Source of the DNA: Pseudothermotoga sp.
Lineage (GTDB): Bacteria > Thermotogota > Thermotogae > Thermotogales > DSM-5069
Reading direction: 5' to 3'
Length of the DNA stretch: 64,000 nt
Assembly: GCA_025060105.1 (NCBI GenBank)
Contig: JANXCS010000005.1
Span: 1 to 64,000 of the forward strand
The notes under the pieces were generated by a model. It was not told where the DNA came from, did not search any database, and was given only the letters and a program-made list of their open reading frames with translations. This document shows, piece by piece, positions 35,870-45,671 of the stretch (the stretch's first letter is position 1; each line of letters starts with the position of its first letter). Made by a program: the position numbers and the translations under genes.

Positions 35870-38183
35870 TATCGATCCACCTCTTCTTCTGATACTTAGA
35901 CCAAACATATCTGAAATCATCAAGGTTTTGTTCAATACGAATCGGTAGCTCATATTTCAAAGTGACTATCTCGAATGGTTTAAGGATCAACTCTTTTTCC
36001 AACTCTTCTATTTCTTCGCCGAGCAAGTTAGTTTTCTTCACCTTAGTGTATGGAAAATTCGGTAAGATCTCGATCTTTTGATTCTCTTCTTTTGGATTCC
36101 AAAGTCTTACAATTATGGAGTTATCCTGAACGTAGAGAGCACTCATCTGTATGTTCCCAAATATCTTGAAAGGTTGAAAACAATTAGTACCTTGTTGCTC
36201 ACCAACGATGGCTGCGGCGATCATAGGTCTGTTGAACTCCTGTGCCAATTTCAAAGGATCCTTTTGATCGTCGAAGCTGAAACCATACCTTGTCTTGACT
36301 TTCCTTGCAAAGTTTTCCTCATCCCAAGGATCATAAAGATAAAGCACACAGTAGACTTTCGAACCATCACGTATGAACCCGTGATTACCTACGTGGAGGA
36401 ATAAAAGGTTCGTATGATCACTGAGAAGTTGCACAAATCTGAGGCTTGCAAAATGATTCTTTATTTTCTCAAAGAACTTTTCTGAGGTCATCCAACTACC
36501 TTTTGGATAGTAACGATAGTGTTCGATAGATGGTAAGGCTTCTTCTACACCGAAGGGATAATCGTATCGAACATTTCGCAGTTCTTCCCCTGTGTGAAGT
36601 TCAACCATGAGAGCCCCAACATAACCAGGCTTTGGTTTCTCGAGAAGCTGAATTTCTGCCTCGACTTCTATCCAACTGTTCAACTCCCCAAACTTGATTC
36701 TTTGGTCACACAAGTAAGGCCCTATTCTTGTCCTTAAGCAAATTTCGACCAGGTCTGGAAGAAGTCTTCTAAAAATTGCGGGATCGATAATTTGAGGTTC
36801 ATAACCTGCGCAACACAGCTTGTTTAACTCATAAATGTTGCTTTCCAATTTCGTTCTTATGACTGCCGTTGGGAGAATCTCGTACCTCGTGCCACGCCAA
36901 AACACTTCAATGTTTTCTTCACGAATCTGAACGTGTATTTCTGGTTGGTTCGACTTGTTAACAGCGCAAATGCTCAGTGCTGGAATTTCATTTATAGCTG
37001 CGATTTCGTTGGTTTCCTGTAGTTTCGCATATCCTTTTCTCTCCCAGGGTAATGGATTAAAAACACAGATTTCATACTTGCTGTTCATTATTTCTGAGAA
37101 CGTTTTCATGTACCTCTTGAGCACTGATTCAATGAATTCAAGTGCTGTTCTCAAATAAATCTTTCCCACATCACCGCAAAAACCTTCGCACTCGTCTATA
37201 TCATGAGCCTGAGAGATCATCAAAAGCCTTTGTGCCTCTTCGAATTCCCAACTCGGGTAGTCTAACCACTGCGGTGACAGACCATTCAAGTACGCTATCG
37301 TTGCCAAGGCTTGGGCATCTAATAAGCTGTGCTCAACTTTTCTCCTTTCTATTTGTAAAGTGTTTCCGTTTTTTCCAATCGATAAACCATGATACAGATC
37401 CGCCAACTTGAATGAAACCGTTTTCTCTGGTCTTCGAAAAGTTATCACGTCACTCGGTTTTACAGGTTCAAATTCGAAAAAATCTTGCAATTTATTCAAT
37501 TCACTTTCGATCAGCTCTGCTCTACACATCCACTTCGGTGAATTCAATAATTCTAACCATTGAATCAATATCGGCTGTGAGTCACTCTCTAAAGAATCTT
37601 TTATTGACTTCTCCAGATCCTCTGGCCACTGGTGTACACACAGATCTGTGAAAGTGATGGCAGCTATTTTTGAGCCGTCCCTTCCTTGCCACAGAACAGT
37701 TGGTTGTTGAAACTTTGGAACGTAAGGAGTGTGCCAGGTTTCCTGAAAGAAGAAGCAGTACACTTCGTAGCCTGCTTGAAGCATTATCTGAGGAAGTTGT
37801 GGAAAAAAATAGAACTCTTCTTCCCAAAAAAGTTTTGGTCGGACTCCAAAAAGCCTTTCACAAGTCCTGACTCCAAAAACGATTTGCTGAATGTTGCTTT
37901 CCTCGCCTATAAAAATCGGATAAGGTTGAGTGTAAGTACCTGCGGCTATTTCAATCTTCCCTTCCTCGATGGCTTTTTTGAGTCGTTGAAACGTTTCTGG
38001 GTGTTTCCAAGCTAAATATTCGTAACCGATAGCATCAAAATTGATCGCACCTTTCAAATTATTTTTCTCAACTAATCTGAGCATTTCTATTACAGAATTC
38101 TCAAGTGTTCCCAACCCCCACATCCATTCCATATCGATCCAGTGCATGTGGTTCCCAAAGGTATAAAGAATTCTCTTTTTCAT
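35844..38183 (-). CDS. Divergent GH38-like (alpha-mannosidase-related) protein
   Basis: 779 residues. The overall plan is that of bacterial GH38 enzymes: an N-terminal barrel domain opening with FGNHMHWIDMEWMW, a helical domain with the HD motif in SQAHDIDECEG, and a beta-sandwich C-terminal half opening with VFNPLPWERKGYAKL. Key residues differ from the usual pattern. The first metal motif has two residues between His and Asp instead of one, and the nucleophile region is LFWEEEFYFFPQLPQ, with Glu where GH38 has Asp. It may use a different nucleophile, act on another sugar, or be a separate family between GH38 and GH57. ATG 38183 follows GTGAGGG. Cytoplasmic; flanked by other glycosidase genes. 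Confidence 0.75.
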   Translation of the reverse strand: MKKRILYTFGNHMHWIDMEWMWGLGTLENSVIEMLRLVEKNNLKGAINFDAIGYEYLAWKHPETFQRLKKAIEEGKIEIAAGTYTQPYPIFIGEESNIQQIVFGVRTCERLFGVRPKLFWEEEFYFFPQLPQIMLQAGYEVYCFFFQETWHTPYVPKFQQPTVLWQGRDGSKIAAITFTDLCVHQWPEDLEKSIKDSLESDSQPILIQWLELLNSPKWMCRAELIESELNKLQDFFEFEPVKPSDVITFRRPEKTVSFKLADLYHGLSIGKNGNTLQIERRKVEHSLLDAQALATIAYLNGLSPQWLDYPSWEFEEAQRLLMISQAHDIDECEGFCGDVGKIYLRTALEFIESVLKRYMKTFSEIMNSKYEICVFNPLPWERKGYAKLQETNEIAAINEIPALSICAVNKSNQPEIHVQIREENIEVFWRGTRYEILPTAVIRTKLESNIYELNKLCCAGYEPQIIDPAIFRRLLPDLVEICLRTRIGPYLCDQRIKFGELNSWIEVEAEIQLLEKPKPGYVGALMVELHTGEELRNVRYDYPFGVEEALPSIEHYRYYPKGSWMTSEKFFEKIKNHFASLRFVQLLSDHTNLLFLHVGNHGFIRDGSKVYCVLYLYDPWDEENFARKVKTRYGFSFDDQKDPLKLAQEFNRPMIAAAIVGEQQGTNCFQPFKIFGNIQMSALYVQDNSIIVRLWNPKEENQKIEILPNFPYTKVKKTNLLGEEIEELEKELILKPFEIVTLKYELPIRIEQNLDDFRYVWSKYQKKRWIDSENFPHEK

Positions 38184-38193
38184 TTGAATTCCC

Positions 38194-40596
38194 TCACTTC
38201 GAAACAAATTTCATTATCAGCTCTTCGATATCGTCAATTGTTACTTGAAAAAGATTTTCTTCGACTTTTTGTACGGGTAAATCTGGCTCAACGATCAAAG
38301 AGTATATGGGAGGGCAAAACACGTAAATAGTACAGTTAGACACATTGGAAAATTTGATGGTTGCAGAGTGCTTATCACTCAGGAATTCAGCCTGGACTGG
38401 TCTCCAAGAACAGGATCCAAATCTCAAGTTCGTATACTCAAAAGAGTAGTCAACACCGCTCAATCTATAATCGATCTTTTTGTTCTCTTCGAGAATGAAC
38501 TCGAACGCCAATTTGTTTTCACTCTTTGAGTGTTTCTCGTCGGTCAGGATGGAACCAAAGAGGGGTTCTTTTAATTGGAAGATAATCCTGACCGGTTTTT
38601 TAGATAGATTTTTGAATAGATATGAACAAACATCGCCTCGTCTTTGGAACTCTATGCTTACTCTGGCTTCTCCGACTCTCACGTTGTCAATGACATACCT
38701 TTTCCAATGAATTGGTATCCTTGGGCTGAACTTCAAGACGAGTTGTGTTGCATCTGTTTCTAATCCGAAGAGTCCTTCCAAGATAGCCCACAAAATCGGT
38801 CCTACAGAGAAAAGTTGGTGTGGAACTGCCGTCACTACAGGAACAAAAATATCCCCTGAAAAAAGCTCAGATAAATGTGTCGAACCTTCTTCTACAAGGG
38901 CCCTGACAGCACTTTTGATGATCTGCCATCCGACGAGATCGTACCCCGTTCGGTAGCAAGACTGTGCAACAAAACCATTTATGAAGTACCAAATACTCCC
39001 CAGATTGTAATTTATTGGATCGTAATGTTCACAAACCTCTATCGATCTTGCACCCCATCTCGTCATGACAGTGCTACTGGATATTCTCTCGATGAAAGCT
39101 TCCGACCTCTTCGGATCGAGAACAGAAAGAGAGATAGCAAACGATGGCCACGGTGTCAAATGACCAAAGAGTTTTCCATCGCTGTTTATTGACAGATAAT
39201 AAGCTTTTGATTCTTCTCGCCAGAATGTTCTTTCAATTGAATCTCTAACTCTTTGAATCTTTTTTTCAAGTTTTTCACAAATCTCTGCTTCCTCTATTCT
39301 GGCGAAAACATCTCTCAAACGCTCAATCGCAGCCAAATAAACGGCGTTTGTGTACAACTCATATTTTGGTTTTCTAAACTCGCTTATCTCCAACGCACCA
39401 AGACCTGCCTTGAGGTTCACAACCAAACCTGTTTCATCACACATCGTATCGTAGAAGTCGCACGCTTTCATTATCTTGTCCTTCATGGATCTGAGAAAAT
39501 CTGTATCACCAGATCGGGTCACGTAATGCGCACAAGCTAGAAGGAACCAAGCAGTGGTATCAGCATGGAGAAAAGCAAAGCCCTTGTAATTGTTGAACCA
39601 ATCTATAAGACCATGAGATTGAGAAATCTCATGAGGAATTCGTCCTTCTGGATTTTGATAGGAAGCATAGAATTCAAGGTTTCTTCTGACAGTTTCTATA
39701 TCACCGTAATCACACATGGCTAACGAGTTTATGGATGCATCTGCCGCGAAGAACCAAGCAAAACCAGGCCTTGTGGATTTACCAGAAGGTCCTATCCCAG
39801 CGACCAACGCTTCCCCTAAGTTTGGATTCTTGATCAAGCCTTTCAGCAGAGACAGTTTACCCCAGCTGAAAAATTCATTCAGATCTTGATCTGGTGTTTC
39901 TAATCTCACCGTTTTCTCCAGGTAAGATCGATAATACTTTCTCGCTTTTTCTATCTCTTTGTGAACGCTTTTTTCTGAGACGAGTAGGTCCTGAAGAGTT
40001 TTTTTGCTCATGTTCCCACCTATTACGCTTACAGGGAACTCCTTTTTTCCTGCTTCGATCCGAACCTTGAAACTATACATTGTTTCAGCGAAGGCATGAT
40101 CACCCTCTTTTGAAAACTTCTCAGCTCCAGGCGCGCGAATCATGGCTGAAAACGAATCGGTTGGCTCTGATATTACAAATCCTCCAAGCTGATCTGACCA
40201 GTGACAATATTGACCACCTATCGCACCTGGCCACATGAGGTTCAATTCCGGTTTGAAATGAAAAATCAACTCCAGATCGACTGAAGAAGTGATACTGTAT
40301 AAAACGAAACAGCCTGGAAAATCTATGGGGGAGAAAATGGTTTCATCCACACAGAACAAAGGGTGCGCATAGTGGATGGTTACAGACTCGGGTTTGAAGA
40401 AAATATCAATGGCAAATCCTTCTAAAGAAACAGTTTCAAGCACTTTTGGCAACCAAACGCTTGTCCTGAAATTACTGAGCAACTTCACCGGCCAGCTCCA
40501 AAATTCCAAACCTTGGCCGAACCACCCCATGACACATGATCTCTTTCCAACGCTCTCTAAGTAAAGTCTTGACTTAACTCTTAGAAATCTTGTCAC
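38194..40596 (-). CDS. (alpha/alpha)6-barrel glycosidase, glycogen-debranching-like fold
   Basis: 800 residues. An N-terminal beta domain (about 1-220) precedes an (alpha/alpha)6 barrel (about 240-620) and a C-terminal beta region. It is clearly related to the 1009-residue neighbour: NLGEALVAGIGPS, STRPGFAWFFAADASINSLA and VRRNLEFYASYQNPEGRIPHE match the corresponding blocks there, and YELYTNAVYLAAIERL matches its AELYLNAIWLA segment. The candidate acid position differs (GLGALEISE here, GHGWIEGG there), so the two probably act on different linkages. GTG 40596 follows AAGGA and overlaps the GntR gene by 23 nt. No signal peptide. Confidence 0.75.
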   Translation of the reverse strand: MTRFLRVKSRLYLESVGKRSCVMGWFGQGLEFWSWPVKLLSNFRTSVWLPKVLETVSLEGFAIDIFFKPESVTIHYAHPLFCVDETIFSPIDFPGCFVLYSITSSVDLELIFHFKPELNLMWPGAIGGQYCHWSDQLGGFVISEPTDSFSAMIRAPGAEKFSKEGDHAFAETMYSFKVRIEAGKKEFPVSVIGGNMSKKTLQDLLVSEKSVHKEIEKARKYYRSYLEKTVRLETPDQDLNEFFSWGKLSLLKGLIKNPNLGEALVAGIGPSGKSTRPGFAWFFAADASINSLAMCDYGDIETVRRNLEFYASYQNPEGRIPHEISQSHGLIDWFNNYKGFAFLHADTTAWFLLACAHYVTRSGDTDFLRSMKDKIMKACDFYDTMCDETGLVVNLKAGLGALEISEFRKPKYELYTNAVYLAAIERLRDVFARIEEAEICEKLEKKIQRVRDSIERTFWREESKAYYLSINSDGKLFGHLTPWPSFAISLSVLDPKRSEAFIERISSSTVMTRWGARSIEVCEHYDPINYNLGSIWYFINGFVAQSCYRTGYDLVGWQIIKSAVRALVEEGSTHLSELFSGDIFVPVVTAVPHQLFSVGPILWAILEGLFGLETDATQLVLKFSPRIPIHWKRYVIDNVRVGEARVSIEFQRRGDVCSYLFKNLSKKPVRIIFQLKEPLFGSILTDEKHSKSENKLAFEFILEENKKIDYRLSGVDYSFEYTNLRFGSCSWRPVQAEFLSDKHSATIKFSNVSNCTIYVFCPPIYSLIVEPDLPVQKVEENLFQVTIDDIEELIMKFVSK

Positions 40597-41305
40597 AATC
40601 CTTCACTCCTTGTTTTTGGACGTAGTCCTTCACGTCTTCAATATCGAGATCTATGATTTTCTCATAAACTTCCAAAGCCTTTGTTAGGTCTCTCCTTACG
40701 ATGCTGTCGCACAACTCCTTGTGATAGGGAAGACCACGATCACCAAAATCTTGTAAACCAAGGGGTGAGTGCCAGAGTATGCCAAGTAACGAAAAGAGAT
40801 TTTCGAAAACCATCTGAAGAATCCTGTTGTTGGCTATTTCGAATATCTTCCTGTGAAACTTTTCGTCCATTTCACTGAGTTTTTCATGACTCTCGATTGA
40901 TCTTTCCAAATCCGCGAAGGCTGTTTTTAGTTCTTCGAGCTGTTCCTTGCTAGCATTTTGAATGGCAAGTTTTATAGCTCCACTTTCTAAGCACCTTCGA
41001 ACTTCCAATAGTTCCAAAATGTCTTTAGGGTTATCAGAACATACTTTGAGAGGTATGTTGAAAGAAATACTGAGACCATTTTTCCTCAACACATAAGTTC
41101 CACTACCGTGAATAGTTTTCGTAACACCTTCCAATTCTAAGACCCTGAGAGCTTCTCTCACGATGGTTCGACTAACTTGAAACATACTCGCTAATTGATA
41201 TTCCGCAGGCAATTTTTCCATATCTTGTTCTAATATCAACTTTTTGATGGCTTCTGCAACGAGGAGAGATTTTCTTTCCTTCACGGTGTTGTTGATCTTT
41301 ACCAC
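40574..41305 (-). CDS. GntR-family regulator, FadR/FCD subfamily
   Basis: 243 residues. A winged helix-turn-helix occupies residues 12-75 (LPAEYQLASMFQVSRTIVREALRVLE), followed by a helical FCD ligand domain with likely metal-binding Asp/His residues (EVRRCLESGAIKLA, MDEKFHRKIFEIANN, YHKELCDSIVRRD). FadR-type members bind palindromes and respond to sugar acids or related effectors. It is encoded between a transporter and the glycosidases, and two matching palindromes lie upstream of the two binding-protein genes of the locus (45672-45702 and 51366-51390), so it likely controls both operons, its own included. Start GTG 41305. Confidence 0.92.
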   Translation of the reverse strand: MVKINNTVKERKSLLVAEAIKKLILEQDMEKLPAEYQLASMFQVSRTIVREALRVLELEGVTKTIHGSGTYVLRKNGLSISFNIPLKVCSDNPKDILELLEVRRCLESGAIKLAIQNASKEQLEELKTAFADLERSIESHEKLSEMDEKFHRKIFEIANNRILQMVFENLFSLLGILWHSPLGLQDFGDRGLPYHKELCDSIVRRDLTKALEVYEKIIDLDIEDVKDYVQKQGVKDCDKISKS

Positions 41306-41312
41306 CTCTCTT

Positions 41313-42155
41313 TCATTCTTTCATACCAGTCAATGCTATACCTTCGACAAAGTATTTTTGCGCTATGAGAAACATGACAATTATTGGTAGCATCACAACA
41401 ACTGCTGCTGCCATTTGGTATGGCCAGTTCACTTCGAACATGGTCTTGAAATACGCGATTCCAACCTCAACTGTGCGCATCTTCTCTGTCCTAGTCACTA
41501 ACAAAGGCCACATGAAAGCTTTCCATGTGCTCATGAAGGCAAATATTCCGAGTGTGGCAAGTGCTGGTTTAGAGAGAGGAAGAACAATCCTCCAAAATAT
41601 CATGAGCTCACTAGCCCCATCTATCCTTGCAGCATCCTCTAAGTTCTTAGGTAAAGTGAGGAAGAACTGTCTCAAAAGAAATGTGCCCCAAACACTGAAA
41701 AAAGAAGGCACCGTTAAAGCCCAGTAGGTGTCGATCCAGTTCAGTGATTTCACGATCAGAAATGATGGAATTAGAGTTACAATTCCTGGTATCATCATCG
41801 TTGAAAGAAAAATCCAGAAGACAATATCTCGCCCTGGAAAACTTAACCGCGCAAAAGCGTATGCTGCCATAGAACAAAACAACAATTGTATGGGTACCAC
41901 TATCATAACCATAATAGCAGAATTTAGAAAGTATCTACCAAAGGGAACCAACGTCAGAGCGTTTTTGTAGTTTGACCATTTCGGTTGGTCTGGTATAAAC
42001 TTCGGTGGGAAATGGAAGACTTCCATTTTATCCATTAGAGATGTTGAAACCATCCATAGAAAAGGTATCAACATCGTTAGAGCTACAAACAATAATACAG
42101 CATAAGTTATAACACTACTGATCATTTTTTTTATCTTACGATTTTTATCATTCAT
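41313..42155 (-). CDS. Sugar ABC importer permease, MalG type (system 1)
   Basis: 280 residues with six membrane segments. The EAA loop reads DAARIDGASELMIFWRIVLP near residue 185, and the ending VEGIALTGMKE is typical of CUT1-family MalG subunits. It pairs with the fused MalF-type protein encoded 4 nt upstream. It is 280 residues long, exactly like its counterpart in system 2, and the two are close paralogues. ATG 42155 follows GAGGAGTGAG. No ATPase gene lies in this operon. Confidence 0.95.
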   Translation of the reverse strand: MNDKNRKIKKMISSVITYAVLLFVALTMLIPFLWMVSTSLMDKMEVFHFPPKFIPDQPKWSNYKNALTLVPFGRYFLNSAIMVMIVVPIQLLFCSMAAYAFARLSFPGRDIVFWIFLSTMMIPGIVTLIPSFLIVKSLNWIDTYWALTVPSFFSVWGTFLLRQFFLTLPKNLEDAARIDGASELMIFWRIVLPLSKPALATLGIFAFMSTWKAFMWPLLVTRTEKMRTVEVGIAYFKTMFEVNWPYQMAAAVVVMLPIIVMFLIAQKYFVEGIALTGMKE

Positions 42156-42159
42156 AATC

Positions 42160-44298
42160 TCACTCCTCGTAGAAAGTTTTTCCCATCAATCTGAATTGAA
42201 TAAACGAAGCTATGAAGATTAGCAAGAACAGAAACCAAGATTGTGCGCTGGCATATCCCATCCTAAAACCCTTCCAAGCCGTGTTGTATATATGATAGAC
42301 AAATACGTTCGTGCTTCCCGCAGGCCCTCCCTCAGTCATGACATAAACCGGAGTGAAAATCTGGAATGAGCCTATAACAGACGTTATGAGAAGAAAAACA
42401 GTCGTCGGTTTAAGCATGGGTAAGGTTATATAAACGAATTTATGCCAACTGTTTGCTCCATCAAGATCTGCCACCTCGTACAAATAACTTGGTATACCTT
42501 TCAAACCAGCCAGATATATGACCATTTGATAGCCAAGATTCATCCAAATTGTCATGATCATAATGGACATCATCGCGGTTTTCGGGTCCGATAGCCACCT
42601 TTGAGGAGGGATTCTGAAGATACCAAGAAGGTAGTTCAGTAATCCAAATTCTGGGTTGTAAATCCATTGCCAGACAATTGATATAGCCACGAAGGAAGAT
42701 ATAGAAGGAAGAAAATAAAGCAATCTGAGCAAGTTTATACCCTTTATCCTCTTGTTCATCAAAAGTGCTACTCCCAATGAGAGGGCCATACCTATCGGCA
42801 CATTCAGCGTATAGATTGCTGTGTTTTTCAGTGAGCGCATGATATCCTTATCTTTCAAAACGTTCATGAAATTTTCAAAACCAACGAACGGTTTCAATGG
42901 ATCTACCATGGACCATTCATGAAAACTGAGATACAGTGAAAATGCTATGGGAATCAAGAGCCACATCATGAACATAGAAATTCCAGGTAGCAGGAATGAA
43001 TAACCTTTCATTGTGTTTCTAAGCACCAATTTATTATCAATGTTTTTTACAAGAAAATCCAAGATGAAGAGCATGAAAGCAAGACAACTCAGAACAACGA
43101 AGAAAACAAGAACCAGATTCTTTCCTTGAGTATTGACTCTTAGAGGCAAATATGTTAACTTTGTTTCTCCAAATTTAAACGTGAAGGTCTTCAAACCACG
43201 TACGGAATGAAAAATTTCATCTGGAGCCATCTTCGAAAGTCTGTCCATGTCCTTTTTCAAATTGGCCATGATCGTAGTTGAAGAAGCTATCAACTTCTCA
43301 GAGCCATCGAAAATAGCCAAGTTGAAAATTTTGGTGAGATCTTCCAAATCTCCCGTCTTTTGAGTGCATTGTTTCATGTAGGTACGTAACGACATAGTAA
43401 AATCCCTGACGGCTCTTTCCGAAAATTTATCCAAATTTCCTTTCAAGAAGAAGGTGAGAAGCAAGAAAACAGTCAAAACTATTAAGGAACAAATTCTAGA
43501 TGAGAACAATGTTTTTTTCGCTAATAAGATAACGAAAGAACAAAGAATCACCAAACCTACCCCAATAGCTAACAAAAAATATATGACCTGTGCAATCTCG
43601 GCTTTGACGTTTACCATTTCTGTACCAACAACGATAACACCTTCAGCATGCCAATTCAAATAGTCAAGAAAAGGTGTTGCAGCTATTATATAGTGCTTTT
43701 TTCCAGATCTCACTGAGGCAGAGACGGGGTTCCAAGCCGATTGGGCAGCCTTCAGTGTTTTTTCAGGAAAAGGTAAGTTTATGTTAGTGCCGATATTCAC
43801 CATTTCTTTCGTAATATTAGAAAGGTAAGCGAAGCTGTGATTCACGTGGTTTAATTGATCGGACACATTTTCTTCGTAAACAAAAAAGGAATCAAAGTTC
43901 ATGTCTTTAGCTTTTACAACGCGCGCGATTAACTTAGAGTTCTCCACAATAATCATTGGAACAGGATCACCTGTCATCAAATTGAACATGAGATCTTCTG
44001 TAAAACTGATGGTTTTACCGCCTGAACTCAATGGCTTGCCAGCTTCATTAACCACATACATGAACGAATCTTTCTCATCCATAACAGTATCGACGATCTC
44101 ACCGTGAAAGAACTTTTCAGCGTTTTTTGAGACTTTTTCTCTTATAGCTTGCAGTGTGGACCGTATAACTTTGGAGATTTCCTCAAGATTTTCAGCTTTC
44201 ACAACTTGAACGGTTTTGAAGAAGAAATATCCTAAAATAAATGAACAAACAACAATCAAAGTACACAAAAATAGAAGAAAGATGATTTTCACATTCAT
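42160..44298 (-). CDS. MalF-type sugar ABC permease with an N-terminal double sensor-like extension (system 1)
   Basis: 712 residues, against about 290-320 for a usual MalF-type subunit. Membrane segments lie near 5-27, 238-260, 269-286 and 394-418, before a normal six-helix permease core that begins near 432 (GYSFLLPGISMFMMWLLIP) and has the EAA loop ADLDGANSWHKFVYITLP. Residues 28-235 and 287-393 should be extracytoplasmic. The first opens with a long helix and then SFMYVVNEAGKPLSSGG, and the second has NLAIFDGSEKLIASS; both look like Cache/PAS-type sensor folds. In MalF the extra P2 loop comes after the first core helix, so this arrangement is different. ATG 44298 follows GGGAGGAG. The partner genes are the binding protein upstream and MalG downstream. 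Confidence 0.88.
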   Translation of the reverse strand: MNVKIIFLLFLCTLIVVCSFILGYFFFKTVQVVKAENLEEISKVIRSTLQAIREKVSKNAEKFFHGEIVDTVMDEKDSFMYVVNEAGKPLSSGGKTISFTEDLMFNLMTGDPVPMIIVENSKLIARVVKAKDMNFDSFFVYEENVSDQLNHVNHSFAYLSNITKEMVNIGTNINLPFPEKTLKAAQSAWNPVSASVRSGKKHYIIAATPFLDYLNWHAEGVIVVGTEMVNVKAEIAQVIYFLLAIGVGLVILCSFVILLAKKTLFSSRICSLIVLTVFLLLTFFLKGNLDKFSERAVRDFTMSLRTYMKQCTQKTGDLEDLTKIFNLAIFDGSEKLIASSTTIMANLKKDMDRLSKMAPDEIFHSVRGLKTFTFKFGETKLTYLPLRVNTQGKNLVLVFFVVLSCLAFMLFILDFLVKNIDNKLVLRNTMKGYSFLLPGISMFMMWLLIPIAFSLYLSFHEWSMVDPLKPFVGFENFMNVLKDKDIMRSLKNTAIYTLNVPIGMALSLGVALLMNKRIKGINLLRLLYFLPSISSFVAISIVWQWIYNPEFGLLNYLLGIFRIPPQRWLSDPKTAMMSIMIMTIWMNLGYQMVIYLAGLKGIPSYLYEVADLDGANSWHKFVYITLPMLKPTTVFLLITSVIGSFQIFTPVYVMTEGGPAGSTNVFVYHIYNTAWKGFRMGYASAQSWFLFLLIFIASFIQFRLMGKTFYEE

Positions 44299-44340
44299 TG
44301 CTTTTTCTCCTCCCAAAAAATACTTCATATTTCAGGAAAA

Positions 44341-44362
44341 GGTGGTGGCATAAGCCACCACC
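44341..44362 (-). terminator. Intercistronic hairpin after binding-protein gene 1
   Basis: Perfect 9-bp stem GGTGGTGGC / GCCACCACC (44341-44349 with 44354-44362), 4-nt loop; on the minus strand TTTTCC follows. It lies 13 nt after the binding-protein stop and before the fused permease. Probably a partial terminator or stabiliser. Confidence 0.75.
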
Positions 44363-44375
44363 TTGTTGATATCCG

Positions 44376-45647
44376 CTAGCGCCCGAAAACCTTTGCTTCG
44401 ATTTCTTTCACAGCCCAATCTAATGCTTCTTTGACTGGTGTATTCAAGGATAAAATTTTATCTATAGCTTGCGCAAAGATGTCTTCAGCTTTGTACCAAT
44501 CAACTACCCTGCAACCGATCGGCAATCTCGCAGTTGGTACTATTTCGACAAATTTTTTCTCAACTCCCCATTTGTCTTGAGCCACGAGCAATTCGTTGGT
44601 TGGGATGTGTCCTGACAATTCGATTCTAGCCTCAAGTACTTCGCGTTTCTGACCTTCTGCTCCAGACAACCAAGCGACAAATTGCAAAGCTTCCCTCGGA
44701 TGTTTTGTCGTCGACATTACACTCCAAGCGGTAGCATATATAACAGTTTGACTCGATTTTGCATAAGGTCCCTTTGGTAATCTGACGACACCAATTTCCA
44801 GAGTTCCTTCTTCTATGTACTTTCTCATTCCAAAGAGCGACCAATGTCCACTGACATAGAAACCTATTCTGTTAGTGTAAAGCATGTTACCAAGACCACC
44901 GAAAGCAGAAATCACGTCTGGTTCAGGCGCCACTTTGTATTTTTTTATCAGATCAACGAAAAACTGCACAGCTTCAATTGTTTGCGGACTGTTGAGGTAA
45001 CCCGATACCGTCTTGTAATCCGGTGAGATGATCTCTCCACCATAAGACCAAATCATCGGACACAACTGGTAGAAAAGTCTGCCAACATGTGCTCCATATT
45101 GATCGATTTTACCATCGCCATCGAAATCCTTTGTCATTGCTTGTGCCATCTTGAGAAAGTCGTTCCATGTCCAGTCATCGCTTGGTTCAGGCAACCCTGC
45201 CTGCTTCAAGAGCTTCTTGTTGTAATACACAACCATTGGGGTAAAACCTTTCGGGAGACCAAAGAGCTTTCCATCTGGTGAGGTGAATATCTCGAGCACA
45301 TTGGGATAATACTCTTCAATGTTGACTCCTAAAATCCTCAAATACGGTCTGATGTTGAGTGGGACACCACGTTCAGTGAATGTAGGCATGTAAGGCGCAT
45401 CGAGAAGGAAAACATCTGGAGGATTGCCAGCGGCGATGGATGCAAGTAGAGCTTGCGTGTAATTCTCTGGGTAAACCTCTGGAACGATTTTTATATTCGG
45501 ATACTTCGCTTGGAAAGCCGCCATTTTTGCATTCGCATGTTTGATGTCCTCCTCGCCGCCACCCCAACCAGTCCATCTGAGTTCAATGACTTGCGCGATC
45601 ATGAGAGCTGCGACCAAAATCATAGCCACCATGAAGAACTTACGCAT
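44376..45647 (-). CDS. Sugar ABC importer binding protein, CUT1 class (system 1)
   Basis: 423 residues with a signal peptide (RKFFMVAMILVAALMIAQ) and no lipobox Cys. It is a family 1 extracellular solute-binding protein: IELRWTGWGGGEE at the mature start, NPPDVFLLDAPYMPTFTERG, and GLPKGFTPMVVYYNKKLLKQ are typical of oligosaccharide binders. I use ATG 45647 behind GGGAGGTG; the frame upstream runs through the operator. It is the first gene of the operon that includes the fused permease, MalG, GntR and five glycosidase-type genes. The ligand is likely the oligosaccharide those enzymes degrade. Confidence 0.93.
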   Translation of the reverse strand: MRKFFMVAMILVAALMIAQVIELRWTGWGGGEEDIKHANAKMAAFQAKYPNIKIVPEVYPENYTQALLASIAAGNPPDVFLLDAPYMPTFTERGVPLNIRPYLRILGVNIEEYYPNVLEIFTSPDGKLFGLPKGFTPMVVYYNKKLLKQAGLPEPSDDWTWNDFLKMAQAMTKDFDGDGKIDQYGAHVGRLFYQLCPMIWSYGGEIISPDYKTVSGYLNSPQTIEAVQFFVDLIKKYKVAPEPDVISAFGGLGNMLYTNRIGFYVSGHWSLFGMRKYIEEGTLEIGVVRLPKGPYAKSSQTVIYATAWSVMSTTKHPREALQFVAWLSGAEGQKREVLEARIELSGHIPTNELLVAQDKWGVEKKFVEIVPTARLPIGCRVVDWYKAEDIFAQAIDKILSLNTPVKEALDWAVKEIEAKVFGR

Positions 45648-45671
45648 AGAAACACCTCCCCATATTTTGAA

